Assembly: GCF_000497045.1 (NCBI RefSeq) | Contig: NW_015961970.1 | Coordinates: 1,240,802 to 1,304,801 of the forward strand | Origin: Kalmanozyma brasiliensis GHG001 | Taxonomy: Eukaryota; Basidiomycota; Ustilaginomycetes; Ustilaginales | DNA: 64,000 bases | Direction: 5' to 3' | In this document: piece by piece, positions 20,877 to 30,490 of the stretch | Numbering within the stretch: the stretch's first letter is position 1 | Layout: each line of letters begins with the position of its first letter | The notes under the pieces: model-generated | The model's input: the letters and a program-made list of their open reading frames with translations, nothing else | Told to the model about the DNA's origin: nothing | Database searches by the model: none | Translations under genes and position numbers: made by a program

Positions 20877-23800
20877 ATGAACGGCTACGACCCATACACC
20901 GCCAACAACGGCACCATGCAGCCCTCTCAACACCAGGGCGAGGGCGCACGTCCACCGCCTAAGCGTCGCAACCGCAAAGCCGTCTCATGTGTATCTTGCA
21001 GAGAGAAGAAGATCAAGTGTGATCGCGTTGTACCCTGCAATCAATGCATCAAGCGCGGCGAGCAGGACCAGTGTCGCATTGAACAAAAGCCAAAGATTGT
21101 CCATGATCACTCGCACCAACACGCTCCTACCCATCCGCCTAGCTACATCGACCCTCTCTCGCCTGGCTCAGCGGCCTACAGTCAATTCAGTGCTGCCATC
21201 TCCACTGCCAGGAGCCAGGTCAACGCGGCCCAATCCAGCAGCAGCCCACCTCCTGCCGAAGTAGAAGCCATCAAAGCACGTCTCGCACAGGTCGAGGCTT
21301 TGCTCGCAGGCCAGATCCCTCTCTCCAGCGCCAATGCACTAGCACCCTCCTCGCCTATGGGCTCTTCCAACTGGAATGCTTATAGATCCTCTTCCAGCGG
21401 CTCAGGGGCACGAGCAGTGGAGTCCAACGTCTCGCGGGGTAGCTCTCAAAGCCCCAGCAGTTTCACATCCGCGCATCGGTCTGCCTCGGGCTCCACGCAC
21501 CATTCTTCCGTATCGCCGCACGACGGGCCATACGATACGGACGAGAGCGAATCAGAGGAGGACACCGCGCCGTCCAGTCCACGTGCCCCTATCAGCCGTC
21601 TCCGGACCGACGACATGCCCGTTTCTAGGAAAGAGATGGACAGCGACACCGAAGATGCTGCAACGGTCCTGGAACGTCTCGCGATGGATGGCTCATCCAA
21701 TTCCAGGTGGGCCAAAGCTACCAACGGCTGTCCCACCCAGAACGCAGCTTCGCGTGGCGCCGCAGAAGGCAAGAGCGAACATTGCGAGCGGATGCAACAG
21801 GAGGTGGACTCGCGCGAGGCCACAGGTGAGAAGTTCGAACTGTGCTTGCAAAGAGACAAGGAGTTCGATCTCATGTCCATCGATAAGCACGCTGTCGGTG
21901 GCGTTGTATCCGTACCAAGCGAAGGTCAACAGGGTCCCACAGAGATGCTTCTGCCCCCGGTCTCGCGTGCGCCTGACCTCGATGCTGGGGCCAACGGTCA
22001 GCCTCCTTGCGCTTGCCGAGATCCAGACGCCGACGGCACGACAAGCAACGGGCACGATCACACGCAGGACTACACCTGCTTGAAACAGAACGAGCCGGTC
22101 TCCAAGGAGCCTTCACCCATCACTGTACCGTGCAAGCTCGCTTGCGAGAACAAGGGTCTGCTGCGTCTCAAGAGCGGCCCAGAGACGCTCTTTGGATGGG
22201 GCATGGGCTGGGCTTGGTCCGCTGCCGAGGTCTTGCTTCAGCAGGATAAGCGGAAGGCGAAGGAAGAAGGCAGAACGTTCGTGGTCAGCACTCGAACCGA
22301 ACGTGAAGCTGTGCTGCGTGCCATCTGCGAGAGTCTTCCGTCCAAGCAGATCGCCTATCAGCTCATCGAAGTCTACGAGTCTCGCGCTCGTTATCTCTGT
22401 GGGCACGTCGTCCACGTTCCGTGCCTCAAACGAGAGGTCGAGGCTTTCTATGCGCTCGAAACAGCGGAGAAGCGCGCTCGCGTCGTCAACCACATCGATT
22501 GCTCATGGCTCAGTCTGTTCCTCATGGTTCTGGCCCTCGGCGTCCGCTTCTATCCTTGCCAGCCTAAGGCCGGTTGGCTGCCGGCCAACCACTTGTTCGA
22601 CGGAAAGACCATCCACGCTTGGCACTCGGCTGCCAAGACGTGTCTTGTGCTCGCCAACTACCTCAACTCGAACAGCATGAGCGTTCTGCAGTCCATCTCG
22701 CTCCTCTATCTCTTCCACTCGGTCTCTGCTGCGAGCTGCGGTGGTGAGGCCGACTCCGGCACCACCCACACTGCCCTCTTGCGCACTGCTATCACCAACG
22801 CACAGGACATGGGTCTGCACCGACTCGGCGATCTCGACAAGCAGCCTCGAGCCAACGAACCCTCTGCCAAGGTGATTCGACGACAGATCGGGATGCGGAT
22901 CTGGTGGCATCTCGTCTTCCTCGACTGGAGCGCAGCTGGCACTGGTTGCGCCAAGGACTACTTCATTCGCAGCGACTCTTTCAACACACCGCTTCCTGGC
23001 AACTACAACGACGACGATCTCATGCGGATGCCTCTTCCCGCACCGCGACCACGCGAGGAGTTCACCGAGATGTCATACGTCCTCTCCAACCTCGAGTTCG
23101 GCATGGCAGTCAAGCAGGACGTCGATGTTCGTCAGCGACGAGAGCTGCAAGCCGCCACGAGCGGTGGGGACCGTCGTCTGACGTGCGTCGAGGCGCAGAG
23201 ACTCGATGCCTTATACCGCGGAGTGCTCGAGAACACGCCCAGCTTCTTCAAGGTTGGGTCCGAGATCGGGCAGGTGACGTGTATCGAGGTGCAGCGCTGG
23301 CTGCTTCAGCAGGCCGTGTTCAGCAAGCTGCTTCGCATCCACCGCCCCAATCTTTCGAGCCGCAAAGAGTCTCGCACCAATTGTGTCCTCCTTGCGCGCA
23401 GCATTCTCGACATGCAGAAAAAGATCCGATCGAGGTGCACTGTCATTGACCGTCTCTGGCAGAACTTGATGCAGAGCTTCTCTGCCGCCATTGTGCTTGC
23501 ACTGCACTTGCTGCACACTCGACCCTCTGCTGATCACCGAGTCTCGGTGCGTTCCGAGATCACCGAGGCCATCCGGGCCCTCAAGCAGGTCGACGGCACC
23601 GACTGCGCGGCCAAGAAGTGTATCCGCGTCATCGAGGCGCTCCTCGACGAGGAGGAAGAGCGATGGCAGGCTGGCAATGCGGCACTCGCACGAAACGACA
23701 ACGTTCCAATGGAAGCCGTCAAGCTAAAGCGGAAGCGTCAGATGGACGTGGACGGTGCGGAAGATGAGGTTGCCGCGTCTGGAGGCAAGCGGAAGAACCT

Positions 23801-25094
23801 GCTCAGCCTTGCTCAGAGGGTCGCGCAGGCCACGCGCGAGGATGCATCCGCTCGCCAGAACCGATCCGCGCCGGCTGACGACCCGTCCAAGCGTCAAGCG
23901 ACCTTGGCTGCAGTAAGATCAGCCTCTGGCACCGAGAACAGCGGAGCTCTCGAGGTCAACGGTGTGGCCGCGCTCAAGGACGATGCATCGCTGTACCGCA
24001 TGAACAACACGACTCTGCCGACGTCAGGGCCAAGCCCTCTCAACATGACGGCGGCCAGCAGCAACCAAGATGACGTGACGTTCCCGCAGATGTTGCAGAC
24101 CATGCCTTTCCCGAGCAACCTGTTCAACTTTAACGACGTGAATGCATCTCAGCGCATGGTCCCGCCCAACGGCGTCGACTTGATGCTCAACAACCCCATC
24201 ACTCCTCCTGATGGCCAATCCTTCGACCTGGCGGCATTCCTGGAGCAGGTCAGCAACTCGCCTGGCAGCTCCACCGACTTCAGCCTGTCGTCGGGCCACG
24301 AGGATCGTTCCGCTTCGACGTCATCAGATGTCTCGGGCATGGACGACCGAGGGTCTGCTTCGGCCCTCAGCAACGGCGACGGGACAGACAACACGAGCGT
24401 TTCGAGCTTCGGCGAGCCTCTGTTGACCAAGGAAGCCATCCGCCGACAGCAGCAGCACTTGCAGGCCAACACGAACAGCAACTTGCTTGGCTCGAACATG
24501 GCCCCTGCAGGTCAGACTGGCGGCTTCGGACTCGGTCCGCAGGCCATTTCACCCGTCAGCGCCACCGCTCGTCCGGACCCGTCCACCGACATGGACTCGT
24601 TCTGGAACTGGATTATCACGCAAGGCGCCAACGGCATCACTGCTCCGACGACGATGCCGACGACGCAGGCTGCACCTGTGCTCATGCAGCAGCCCGCTCT
24701 TGCAGCGCCACCGTCGCAGAAGCAGCCAGTGCAGTATGGTATGCCATCCACATTGCCGCCCACTCCGCAGTCGGCGCACAGCGGCCTCACGCCCTACCTC
24801 GCCCCCAACACCGGCTACTTCAACAGCAACGAAGGCTACCCTACACCCAGCTCGCTTGCGTCGGGAACGAAGTTCGGCACGCCCGCGTCGCAACCAGCCG
24901 TCAGCGCCACACCCGAAGCGCAGAGAGCAGCACCTACCGCCGGCGTCGTCGGCACGCCGAGCGCAGGCTTCAGCTTGGACTCGTTCCTTGGCGCTCCGCT
25001 GTACGATTTCAGCGACTACGCAAATGCTTGGACGGCGAGCAACCCGGGCAGCGTGCCTATGGGCGCCGGACCGGGACCTGTGTCCGACCCTTGA
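20877..25094 (+). CDS. Zn2Cys6 fungal transcription factor
   Basis: This 1405-residue intronless protein begins at an ATG close to the DNA-binding domain. A Zn(II)2Cys6 binuclear cluster spans Cys38, 41, 48, 54, 57 and 66, preceded by a basic patch (PPPKRRNRK). A linker with a short coiled coil (about 115-145) and an acidic Ser-rich stretch follow. The middle homology domain (fungal-specific TF domain) covers about residues 480-880, with the typical helical core including IWWHLVFLDW. The last 450 residues are disordered, rich in Asn, Ser, Pro and Gln, and contain a hydrophobic FWNWII patch that may serve in activation. It acts in the nucleus. The target pathway cannot be inferred from the neighbours. 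The length is unusually large for the family because of the long linkers. Confidence 0.94.
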   Translation: MNGYDPYTANNGTMQPSQHQGEGARPPPKRRNRKAVSCVSCREKKIKCDRVVPCNQCIKRGEQDQCRIEQKPKIVHDHSHQHAPTHPPSYIDPLSPGSAAYSQFSAAISTARSQVNAAQSSSSPPPAEVEAIKARLAQVEALLAGQIPLSSANALAPSSPMGSSNWNAYRSSSSGSGARAVESNVSRGSSQSPSSFTSAHRSASGSTHHSSVSPHDGPYDTDESESEEDTAPSSPRAPISRLRTDDMPVSRKEMDSDTEDAATVLERLAMDGSSNSRWAKATNGCPTQNAASRGAAEGKSEHCERMQQEVDSREATGEKFELCLQRDKEFDLMSIDKHAVGGVVSVPSEGQQGPTEMLLPPVSRAPDLDAGANGQPPCACRDPDADGTTSNGHDHTQDYTCLKQNEPVSKEPSPITVPCKLACENKGLLRLKSGPETLFGWGMGWAWSAAEVLLQQDKRKAKEEGRTFVVSTRTEREAVLRAICESLPSKQIAYQLIEVYESRARYLCGHVVHVPCLKREVEAFYALETAEKRARVVNHIDCSWLSLFLMVLALGVRFYPCQPKAGWLPANHLFDGKTIHAWHSAAKTCLVLANYLNSNSMSVLQSISLLYLFHSVSAASCGGEADSGTTHTALLRTAITNAQDMGLHRLGDLDKQPRANEPSAKVIRRQIGMRIWWHLVFLDWSAAGTGCAKDYFIRSDSFNTPLPGNYNDDDLMRMPLPAPRPREEFTEMSYVLSNLEFGMAVKQDVDVRQRRELQAATSGGDRRLTCVEAQRLDALYRGVLENTPSFFKVGSEIGQVTCIEVQRWLLQQAVFSKLLRIHRPNLSSRKESRTNCVLLARSILDMQKKIRSRCTVIDRLWQNLMQSFSAAIVLALHLLHTRPSADHRVSVRSEITEAIRALKQVDGTDCAAKKCIRVIEALLDEEEERWQAGNAALARNDNVPMEAVKLKRKRQMDVDGAEDEVAASGGKRKNLLSLAQRVAQATREDASARQNRSAPADDPSKRQATLAAVRSASGTENSGALEVNGVAALKDDASLYRMNNTTLPTSGPSPLNMTAASSNQDDVTFPQMLQTMPFPSNLFNFNDVNASQRMVPPNGVDLMLNNPITPPDGQSFDLAAFLEQVSNSPGSSTDFSLSSGHEDRSASTSSDVSGMDDRGSASALSNGDGTDNTSVSSFGEPLLTKEAIRRQQQHLQANTNSNLLGSNMAPAGQTGGFGLGPQAISPVSATARPDPSTDMDSFWNWIITQGANGITAPTTMPTTQAAPVLMQQPALAAPPSQKQPVQYGMPSTLPPTPQSAHSGLTPYLAPNTGYFNSNEGYPTPSSLASGTKFGTPASQPAVSATPEAQRAAPTAGVVGTPSAGFSLDSFLGAPLYDFSDYANAWTASNPGSVPMGAGPGPVSDP

Positions 25095-25250
25095 GCCGAG
25101 GCTTTGCATCAGATTTGTACTTCTATGATCTGCTTATGTTTTTGTTCGCAATTGTACTTGTCATGGTTCCCGCCGTTTGGGTCGTGGTGATGCGGCATGT
25201 GACGAGTTGCGATGAAGTTCGTCGGAAGAGAGTGGGAGACTTTGATGAAG

Positions 25251-25360
25251 GACGGTGAAGTATGGTGAAGCTCGGTGAAGGAGGGTGAGCGATGGTAGAG
25301 GATGGTGAAGCACGGTGAAGCACGGTGAGCGACGGTGAGCAAGGGTGAGCAACGGTGAAG
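25251..25360. repeat. 10-bp tandem minisatellite, about 11 units
   Basis: Eleven consecutive 10-base units follow the pattern NNNGGTGAAG or NNNGGTGAGC with no change of register (for example CACGGTGAAG, GACGGTGAGC). One unit reads GGTAGAG. The unit immediately before (TTTGATGAAG) is a decayed copy. The array lies between two convergent stop codons. Confidence 0.9.
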
Positions 25361-25407
25361 GCACCGCGATCAGCCTCTTCAGCACAACATTCTCACACGT
25401 CGGTTCT

Positions 25408-25455
25408 ATCTCTCTCTTCCTCTCTCTGGGTCTCGCACACGCACACACACACACT
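25408..25455. repeat. TC-rich tract and (CA)n microsatellite
   Basis: A TCTCTC-rich segment at about 25408-25427 is followed by alternating CA from 25436 to 25454, interrupted once by a G. Confidence 0.8.
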
Positions 25456-25563
25456 CGACTGCCCCTCACCTGAGTTAGCAAGCACCGTGCAGGCACGTTC
25501 GTCATGCACACACTCATCAGGATGGAAAGAACTTTTACATTCGGCTCGCACTCGCTTACAACC

Positions 25564-28500
25564 CTACCACTCGGCAACCCACCCCTGCCTCGGCGGGACC
25601 CTAAACACCTTGACCACACCACTCTTCAGATCGTCCATCCTCAAGCTCACCTCTTCCGCAGCGCCCTTCTTCTGGGCTGGGCTCTGAATGACGCACCTGA
25701 GCTTGTTCTTCTTGCTCTCCACCTCGACGACAACGCCTACCGTGGGGTCGGTGGTGCCGAGGGTGGTGTGGTAGGGCGCCAGACCTTTTTTGCCCCGAAA
25801 ATCGGCGTGGGAGCACCAGACTAGGTCGCCGGGGCGTACTTCGTCGGTGGGGGGATCCATGAGTGTTGCGCCCACCTGGGTGAGGACGGGGGTGCCGAGG
25901 GAGGTACCGACTGGTGGGAGGGCGGGGAGTTGGGACAGAACGTGGCCGACAAACGCGCGTGGGGAACCATCGCCAATCGGCGAATTAGTTTGCTTCGCAA
26001 CGTCAGAGGCCAGACGCGCAACGGACACGCCAAGCGAGGCAGCCCACTGCTTGAGTTGCGCAGCGCTCGGCTTGGGCGGTGGAAAATTGTGTCTCTGCGT
26101 CAGACTCGTCTGCGACTCCTCCGCGTCGTCATCTTGGAACGACAAGCTGATGGTGGTGGTCGAATAGTCCTCGAAGAGCATGTAGATGTCTGCACGATGC
26201 ACACCGTCGGCGCTCGACGTGTCGGCGTAGAGGATCGCATCGGGTCGACCGGCGACGGTGGGTGGGAGACGGAGCGGGTTCATCCCGTGCCGCCACCACC
26301 GACTGGTGGGCATCAGGTCGAGGTCGCGTGATGAGTGGCGGGCGCCTATGTTGGCGTTGGGTGTGGACGGCGTAGGTGGCAGAGCGGCTTCTGTCCTAGG
26401 CGGCTGCTCGGTCGCGGGTGTGGTTGTCGTCGATGGTACGGGGGGCAGATCTGGCTGGTCGGAGCCGCCCATCGAGGCGTACGACGCGGAGGAGCCTTGG
26501 CGCCGAGGAGGAGGAACACTTTGGCCAGGCAGCGGCGGCGCTCGTGATGCCGGACGAGGAGGCGGGCTCGATGGAAGAGGAGGTGGACTGACAGGCAGAG
26601 GTGGCGGACTTGTGGTCAACTCACGCTCCTCGGCCACCGACGACTTGCGAGAGTGTGCACTGATGCCTTGCGGAATGGGTGGCTTGGTGGACCCGCGACG
26701 GGCTAGGTTGCTACCGGCTGGGCTGGCAGAGCGGATGGCCTCGTCCAGGTTCGCCATCGGGACGGTGCTCGAGGGTCGGCCAGGTGGGAGCATTGGCGCT
26801 GCCGTCGAGTCGCCTGCGGGAGGAAGGGCGCCAGCAGGAGGTGGCGACATAGGCTTCGGCGGCGGGCTCGTGGGCACAGGTGGCGGACTGGCAAGTCGTG
26901 CCGGTGCGTCGACGCTGGCAGGACCTGGCGATCTAGCCCGCTCCAGCGCATCGCTTTCGGCGTGAGAAGCGTTCATGCCAGGCACAGCTGTGAGACCAGG
27001 GATCGCCATGCCACCTCTGGGTGGCCCCCGGATCGGCGACACAGGCGTGTCCTCCTCCTCTGGCTCCGCAGTGCCATCCGCGCCAGTGCTCTCGTCTTCG
27101 ACCTCCTCAGCGGCCTGCACAGGCGCTCTTCGGGCAGGCATGGGAGCACCCATGATCGGAGGCGGGGCCATGCCAGGGAAGGCACCGATCCTTTGGCCGC
27201 CGAGAGCTGCCATGCGGCGAGCGAGATTGGCACGTCGTTGCGACTCTTGCTCCTCTTCTGTGAGCTCTTGCTCTTCCGGCTGTTCTTGGGGAATCGCTTC
27301 TGATGGCGCAGTCTCGTCATCGACGGCAGACGAAGGGGCGTCAGCAGCAGCGAGAAGTTCTTCGTCCTCCGGGTCCTCGGTCGCGACGGCCATGCGAGGT
27401 CTAGGAGCTGCCAGCACGGGACCTGTCTGTTCCTCGGCTTCGTGAGCAGCCGTGAACGGCTCGTCGGACTCCTCGGTCTCCTCGGCAGTAGTCTCAACCG
27501 GAACAGGGAGACTAGACGTAGGCACAGGTGGGATGGCGCTTCCACGTCGCGACAAAGAAGCAGCCGGAACGTAGTCTTCGTCGGCGGTCGTGCCGGGAGT
27601 AGAGGGAAGAGTCGTCTTGGGAATGGGCGGACGAGTGCTCGGCGGACGACTGGGCGGCTTCGGCGATGCAACTTCCTCACGAGGCACGCTCTCAGCTGCC
27701 TGGGACGCTTCCGTGTCGCGTGCCGTGGTAGAGAGATCGGTGTCGGTTGTGACGGCAGCAGAGCCGACTTCGGGCTCCTGCTGAGCGGTCTGCTCGGTCT
27801 GATCCTCGTAGAAGCCCTCGCCTCGCAAGTACTCTTCCAGCTGTCTCTGATTTTCTGCAATCTCTGGGTCTTCATCATCCAGCTGCTGGCTGACTTCGTC
27901 CTCGTGCATGGAGGCAGCTTGAGTATCCTGAGCATCGGCGCTTCCGACGGCAGCCATGCCGACGTCCCTGTCGGTCGACTCAGCAACGGTGTCTTTCTCT
28001 TCGAGAGTAGCCGTTGTGCTCGTGTCGGTCAGACCGACAGGTGCTGACTGTTGCTCCACTGCTTCTGGCTCGACGGCCGAGGGTGTGATGACGGTGTCTG
28101 CGTTGTCGCTCTCTTCAGCGATGGCGGCGCCTCCTACAGCCCCAACAGCGGCACCAGTAGCTGCCTCGGCAGCTGGTGCGACCGGCTTCCTCTTGCGCGG
28201 AGCAGCAGTCCTTCGGGGCACAGCAAGAACCTTGGGCTCCTCTTCAGCCCCTGCGCTGATGGGTGAGCGAAGTTCAGCATCTCCAGCATCGCTCGTCGAG
28301 AGAGCAGGAGCTGCAGCCGCGTCTCCGGCTTCTTCGTTGGACGAGGTGGCAGCGGCGGTGGGAATGCTGATGCCAGGCTCGGACGTACTCCCTACTCCAG
28401 ACCCGGTGCTGGAAGCCGTGTTGGTGCGGACGGGAGGCTTCGGTGCTCCGAAGGGCGACGGGCCACCGCCCATACGACGAGCGCCGAGAGCTGCCATGCG

Positions 28501-29919
28501 TTTGGCGATAGCTGCACGTCGTTCTGCCTCTTGCTCTTCCTCTGTCAATTCCTCCTTTGGCTCGCCGGCGTCTTCGACCTGCTCTTGAGTCTCGTCGGCC
28601 GCGCCGGCCTCATTCGCGGTGGCAGCTGCGGGATCGCCGGCTTCTTCGGAAGGCGTTGTGATGGGGGCGGGCTCTGAGCCATCCTGAGTCGCTGTGGTCT
28701 CGGATGCAAGCTCATCTGCGTCTTTGGTTCCGTCGGTAGACGACTTTCGTGGCGGGACCGCCCCTCCAGGAGCAAGTCCCATGCCCTGCAGAGCGACGTT
28801 GCGACGGTCAGCACCGATCTTGCCGGGCACTGCGGGCTTGGGCTTGATCTGCGGAGCAGCGTCAGAGGCAGCAGCTTCGTTGCGTTGCAGCGCGGCCATT
28901 CTCTCCTTCAGACTCATCTTGATGCTCGTCTGCGCATCAGCAGCACTGAATCCGCCGGAGGCAGCAGACGGGTCAGACGAGGTGGGAGCTTCAATGGTGT
29001 CTGTTGACGGTGCGACCGGCGCTGGCTTCGGCGCGGCAGACGCAGGGGCAGTCGCAGACGCTCCTGGAAGGATTGGCTTGGCCTCGTTGGATGTAGGTGT
29101 GGGTCTCTTCCATCCGCCAGGCTTGCCCTTTGGCAGGGGTGGCGGAGCGGCCTCGGCAGGTTTGTTGAACGCAGCAAGTCGGTCACGGAACGAGTTGGAC
29201 ATGCCGATGGGCTTGGTCGCCACAGCTGGAGGCGCCTTTGTTGGAGATGTGGCAGCGGCGGGTTCTGCCGTTGCTGTCCTTGAGCTTGCCTCGGTCGAAG
29301 TTATGTCTTTTGCACTACTCGCACCGACGGCACCGGCAACACCAGCTGCAGCACCTACAGCGGCTGCTCCGGCTGCAGCATTAGTAGCCCCCATACCGCT
29401 CTCCTTGACTTCGGGGACAGGGTCACTCGGTGTTTCCTCCTCCTCAGCGTTGGGGGAAGGTGGTCGAGGTGGCAGTGGTGCGCCGAAGCCAGCTTCCTCT
29501 GTCTCACCCCTTTTGGCTGCTTCGCGAGCCGCCTCGGGCACGACATCAGCGGAGTGCGACGAGGGCTCTTCTTCGACAACAGACGTTTGAAGATCGGTTG
29601 GAGCGTCAATTGGAATGGCGCCAGGGGCTGACGGGGCAGAGGTGGCTTCTGCGACCTTTGCCTCCGCCTCGTGGGAAGGAGCCTCGTCGACCTCGTCTGT
29701 CGGCTCGACGAAGCCACCTGGAAAGAAGCCGCTTCTGGAGCCGTCCAGCGTCTCACCGACTAGCCAGTCGTCGTCGTCATCATCGTCGTCGTCCGAAGGG
29801 TCCGTCTTGGGTGCGATACCGGTGACTCGGATGATTTCACCCTTGGCGAATGTGAGGTCTTGCTTGTGAGGGCTCTTGTACTTGATGGTTGCTTTTGCGA
29901 GGTATGGAAATGATGGCAT
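25564..29919 (-). CDS. BBC1: BBC1/MTI1-like SH3 protein of actin patches
   Basis: The protein has 1451 residues from the ATG at 29919. An SH3 domain occupies about residues 1-75 (ALYDY-like start modified to AKATIKYKSP, then DWLVGE and GFFPGGFVE), with a run of nine Asp inserted before the Trp. The long middle is disordered, acidic and Pro-rich with many PPxP-like ligands. It carries repeats of the word LTEEEQ...RRMAALG at about residues 455-480 and 883-905. The C-terminal 230 residues form a globular region typical of fungal Bbc1 (YSTTTISLSF, then FPPPKPS, then DLVWCSHADFRGKKGL, ending in WVAEW). Yeast Bbc1 restrains Las17/WASP and type I myosin at endocytic sites, so the same cortical role is expected. 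It shares a 571-bp divergent promoter with the DUF202 gene. Confidence 0.87.
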   Translation of the reverse strand: MPSFPYLAKATIKYKSPHKQDLTFAKGEIIRVTGIAPKTDPSDDDDDDDDDWLVGETLDGSRSGFFPGGFVEPTDEVDEAPSHEAEAKVAEATSAPSAPGAIPIDAPTDLQTSVVEEEPSSHSADVVPEAAREAAKRGETEEAGFGAPLPPRPPSPNAEEEETPSDPVPEVKESGMGATNAAAGAAAVGAAAGVAGAVGASSAKDITSTEASSRTATAEPAAATSPTKAPPAVATKPIGMSNSFRDRLAAFNKPAEAAPPPLPKGKPGGWKRPTPTSNEAKPILPGASATAPASAAPKPAPVAPSTDTIEAPTSSDPSAASGGFSAADAQTSIKMSLKERMAALQRNEAAASDAAPQIKPKPAVPGKIGADRRNVALQGMGLAPGGAVPPRKSSTDGTKDADELASETTATQDGSEPAPITTPSEEAGDPAAATANEAGAADETQEQVEDAGEPKEELTEEEQEAERRAAIAKRMAALGARRMGGGPSPFGAPKPPVRTNTASSTGSGVGSTSEPGISIPTAAATSSNEEAGDAAAAPALSTSDAGDAELRSPISAGAEEEPKVLAVPRRTAAPRKRKPVAPAAEAATGAAVGAVGGAAIAEESDNADTVITPSAVEPEAVEQQSAPVGLTDTSTTATLEEKDTVAESTDRDVGMAAVGSADAQDTQAASMHEDEVSQQLDDEDPEIAENQRQLEEYLRGEGFYEDQTEQTAQQEPEVGSAAVTTDTDLSTTARDTEASQAAESVPREEVASPKPPSRPPSTRPPIPKTTLPSTPGTTADEDYVPAASLSRRGSAIPPVPTSSLPVPVETTAEETEESDEPFTAAHEAEEQTGPVLAAPRPRMAVATEDPEDEELLAAADAPSSAVDDETAPSEAIPQEQPEEQELTEEEQESQRRANLARRMAALGGQRIGAFPGMAPPPIMGAPMPARRAPVQAAEEVEDESTGADGTAEPEEEDTPVSPIRGPPRGGMAIPGLTAVPGMNASHAESDALERARSPGPASVDAPARLASPPPVPTSPPPKPMSPPPAGALPPAGDSTAAPMLPPGRPSSTVPMANLDEAIRSASPAGSNLARRGSTKPPIPQGISAHSRKSSVAEERELTTSPPPLPVSPPPLPSSPPPRPASRAPPLPGQSVPPPRRQGSSASYASMGGSDQPDLPPVPSTTTTPATEQPPRTEAALPPTPSTPNANIGARHSSRDLDLMPTSRWWRHGMNPLRLPPTVAGRPDAILYADTSSADGVHRADIYMLFEDYSTTTISLSFQDDDAEESQTSLTQRHNFPPPKPSAAQLKQWAASLGVSVARLASDVAKQTNSPIGDGSPRAFVGHVLSQLPALPPVGTSLGTPVLTQVGATLMDPPTDEVRPGDLVWCSHADFRGKKGLAPYHTTLGTTDPTVGVVVEVESKKNKLRCVIQSPAQKKGAAEEVSLRMDDLKSGVVKVFRVPPRQGWVAEW

Positions 29920-30490
29920 GATTGCTCTTCTCGGTGTTGGAAGCACTCGTCACTGTGCAACACGAGGCACGATGACAGGCGCGTGTACCAATGGGTCGAT
30001 GAAGAGAGTGAGGGTGAAGGAAAGCTTGAGCATGAGCAAGACTGTTGCTCAAACGAGGTGTTGCTGCAGCGGCTGTGCTGTGCACCCCTGAGCAGCAGCA
30101 GGCAGCGCACGGTTCAATCTGTGCTTGCCTCGGTGGAGGTTGAATCTCGAAATAAATGTCCTTGGAGCTTCTCGGCCTAACAAATGTACAGAAATCGCGG
30201 CCCGTTCTAGACCATCTCTGCAACTGTGACTCTGTCGCTCGCCTGGCTCCGAAATCGTTGGACCGTCTGACGTGCTCGGCTCTGGCTCGAGCTCGATTAA
30301 GGCTTGGCGCCTGCATATCTGGCTCCTGTTGCACACAGACATCTTGTCTTGATCGTGTCGGCGAACGGGTTCCAGCTTCCTTTCAACCCACCATGACATC
30401 GATCCACACCGGCAGAACCACGCCGTAGCAACCTTGCGGACATAGACATCCTATACACCCGGCAGTGCCAGTCCAAAAGCAGATTCGGCC
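29920..30490. other. Divergent promoter BBC1-like / DUF202
   Basis: These 571 bases lie between two divergent starts and should contain both core promoters. I see no clear TATA box, tRNA or small ORF with support. The GGTTCAATC word at about 30114-30122 was checked as a tRNA T-arm and rejected. Confidence 0.4.

Larger units (their letters stand above)
25095..25563. other. Convergent intergenic region with short repeats
   Basis: This holds the 3' ends of the Zn2Cys6 gene and the BBC1-like gene. It contains the 10-bp tandem array, a TCTCTC-rich tract and a CA microsatellite listed separately. No gene is seen. Confidence 0.6.

Noticed and set aside
25251..25360. CRISPR-like array
   Set aside because: The units are only 10 bp, have no 24-40 bp spacers, and the window is eukaryotic. 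It is a minisatellite.
28694..29590. 298-codon plus-strand frame inside the BBC1-like gene
   Set aside because: Ala/Gly/Ser-rich antisense shadow of an acidic disordered region.
30110..30127. GGTTCAATC word like a tRNA T-loop
   Set aside because: The flanking bases do not form a 5-bp T-stem with the loop in register, and no acceptor stem is present.
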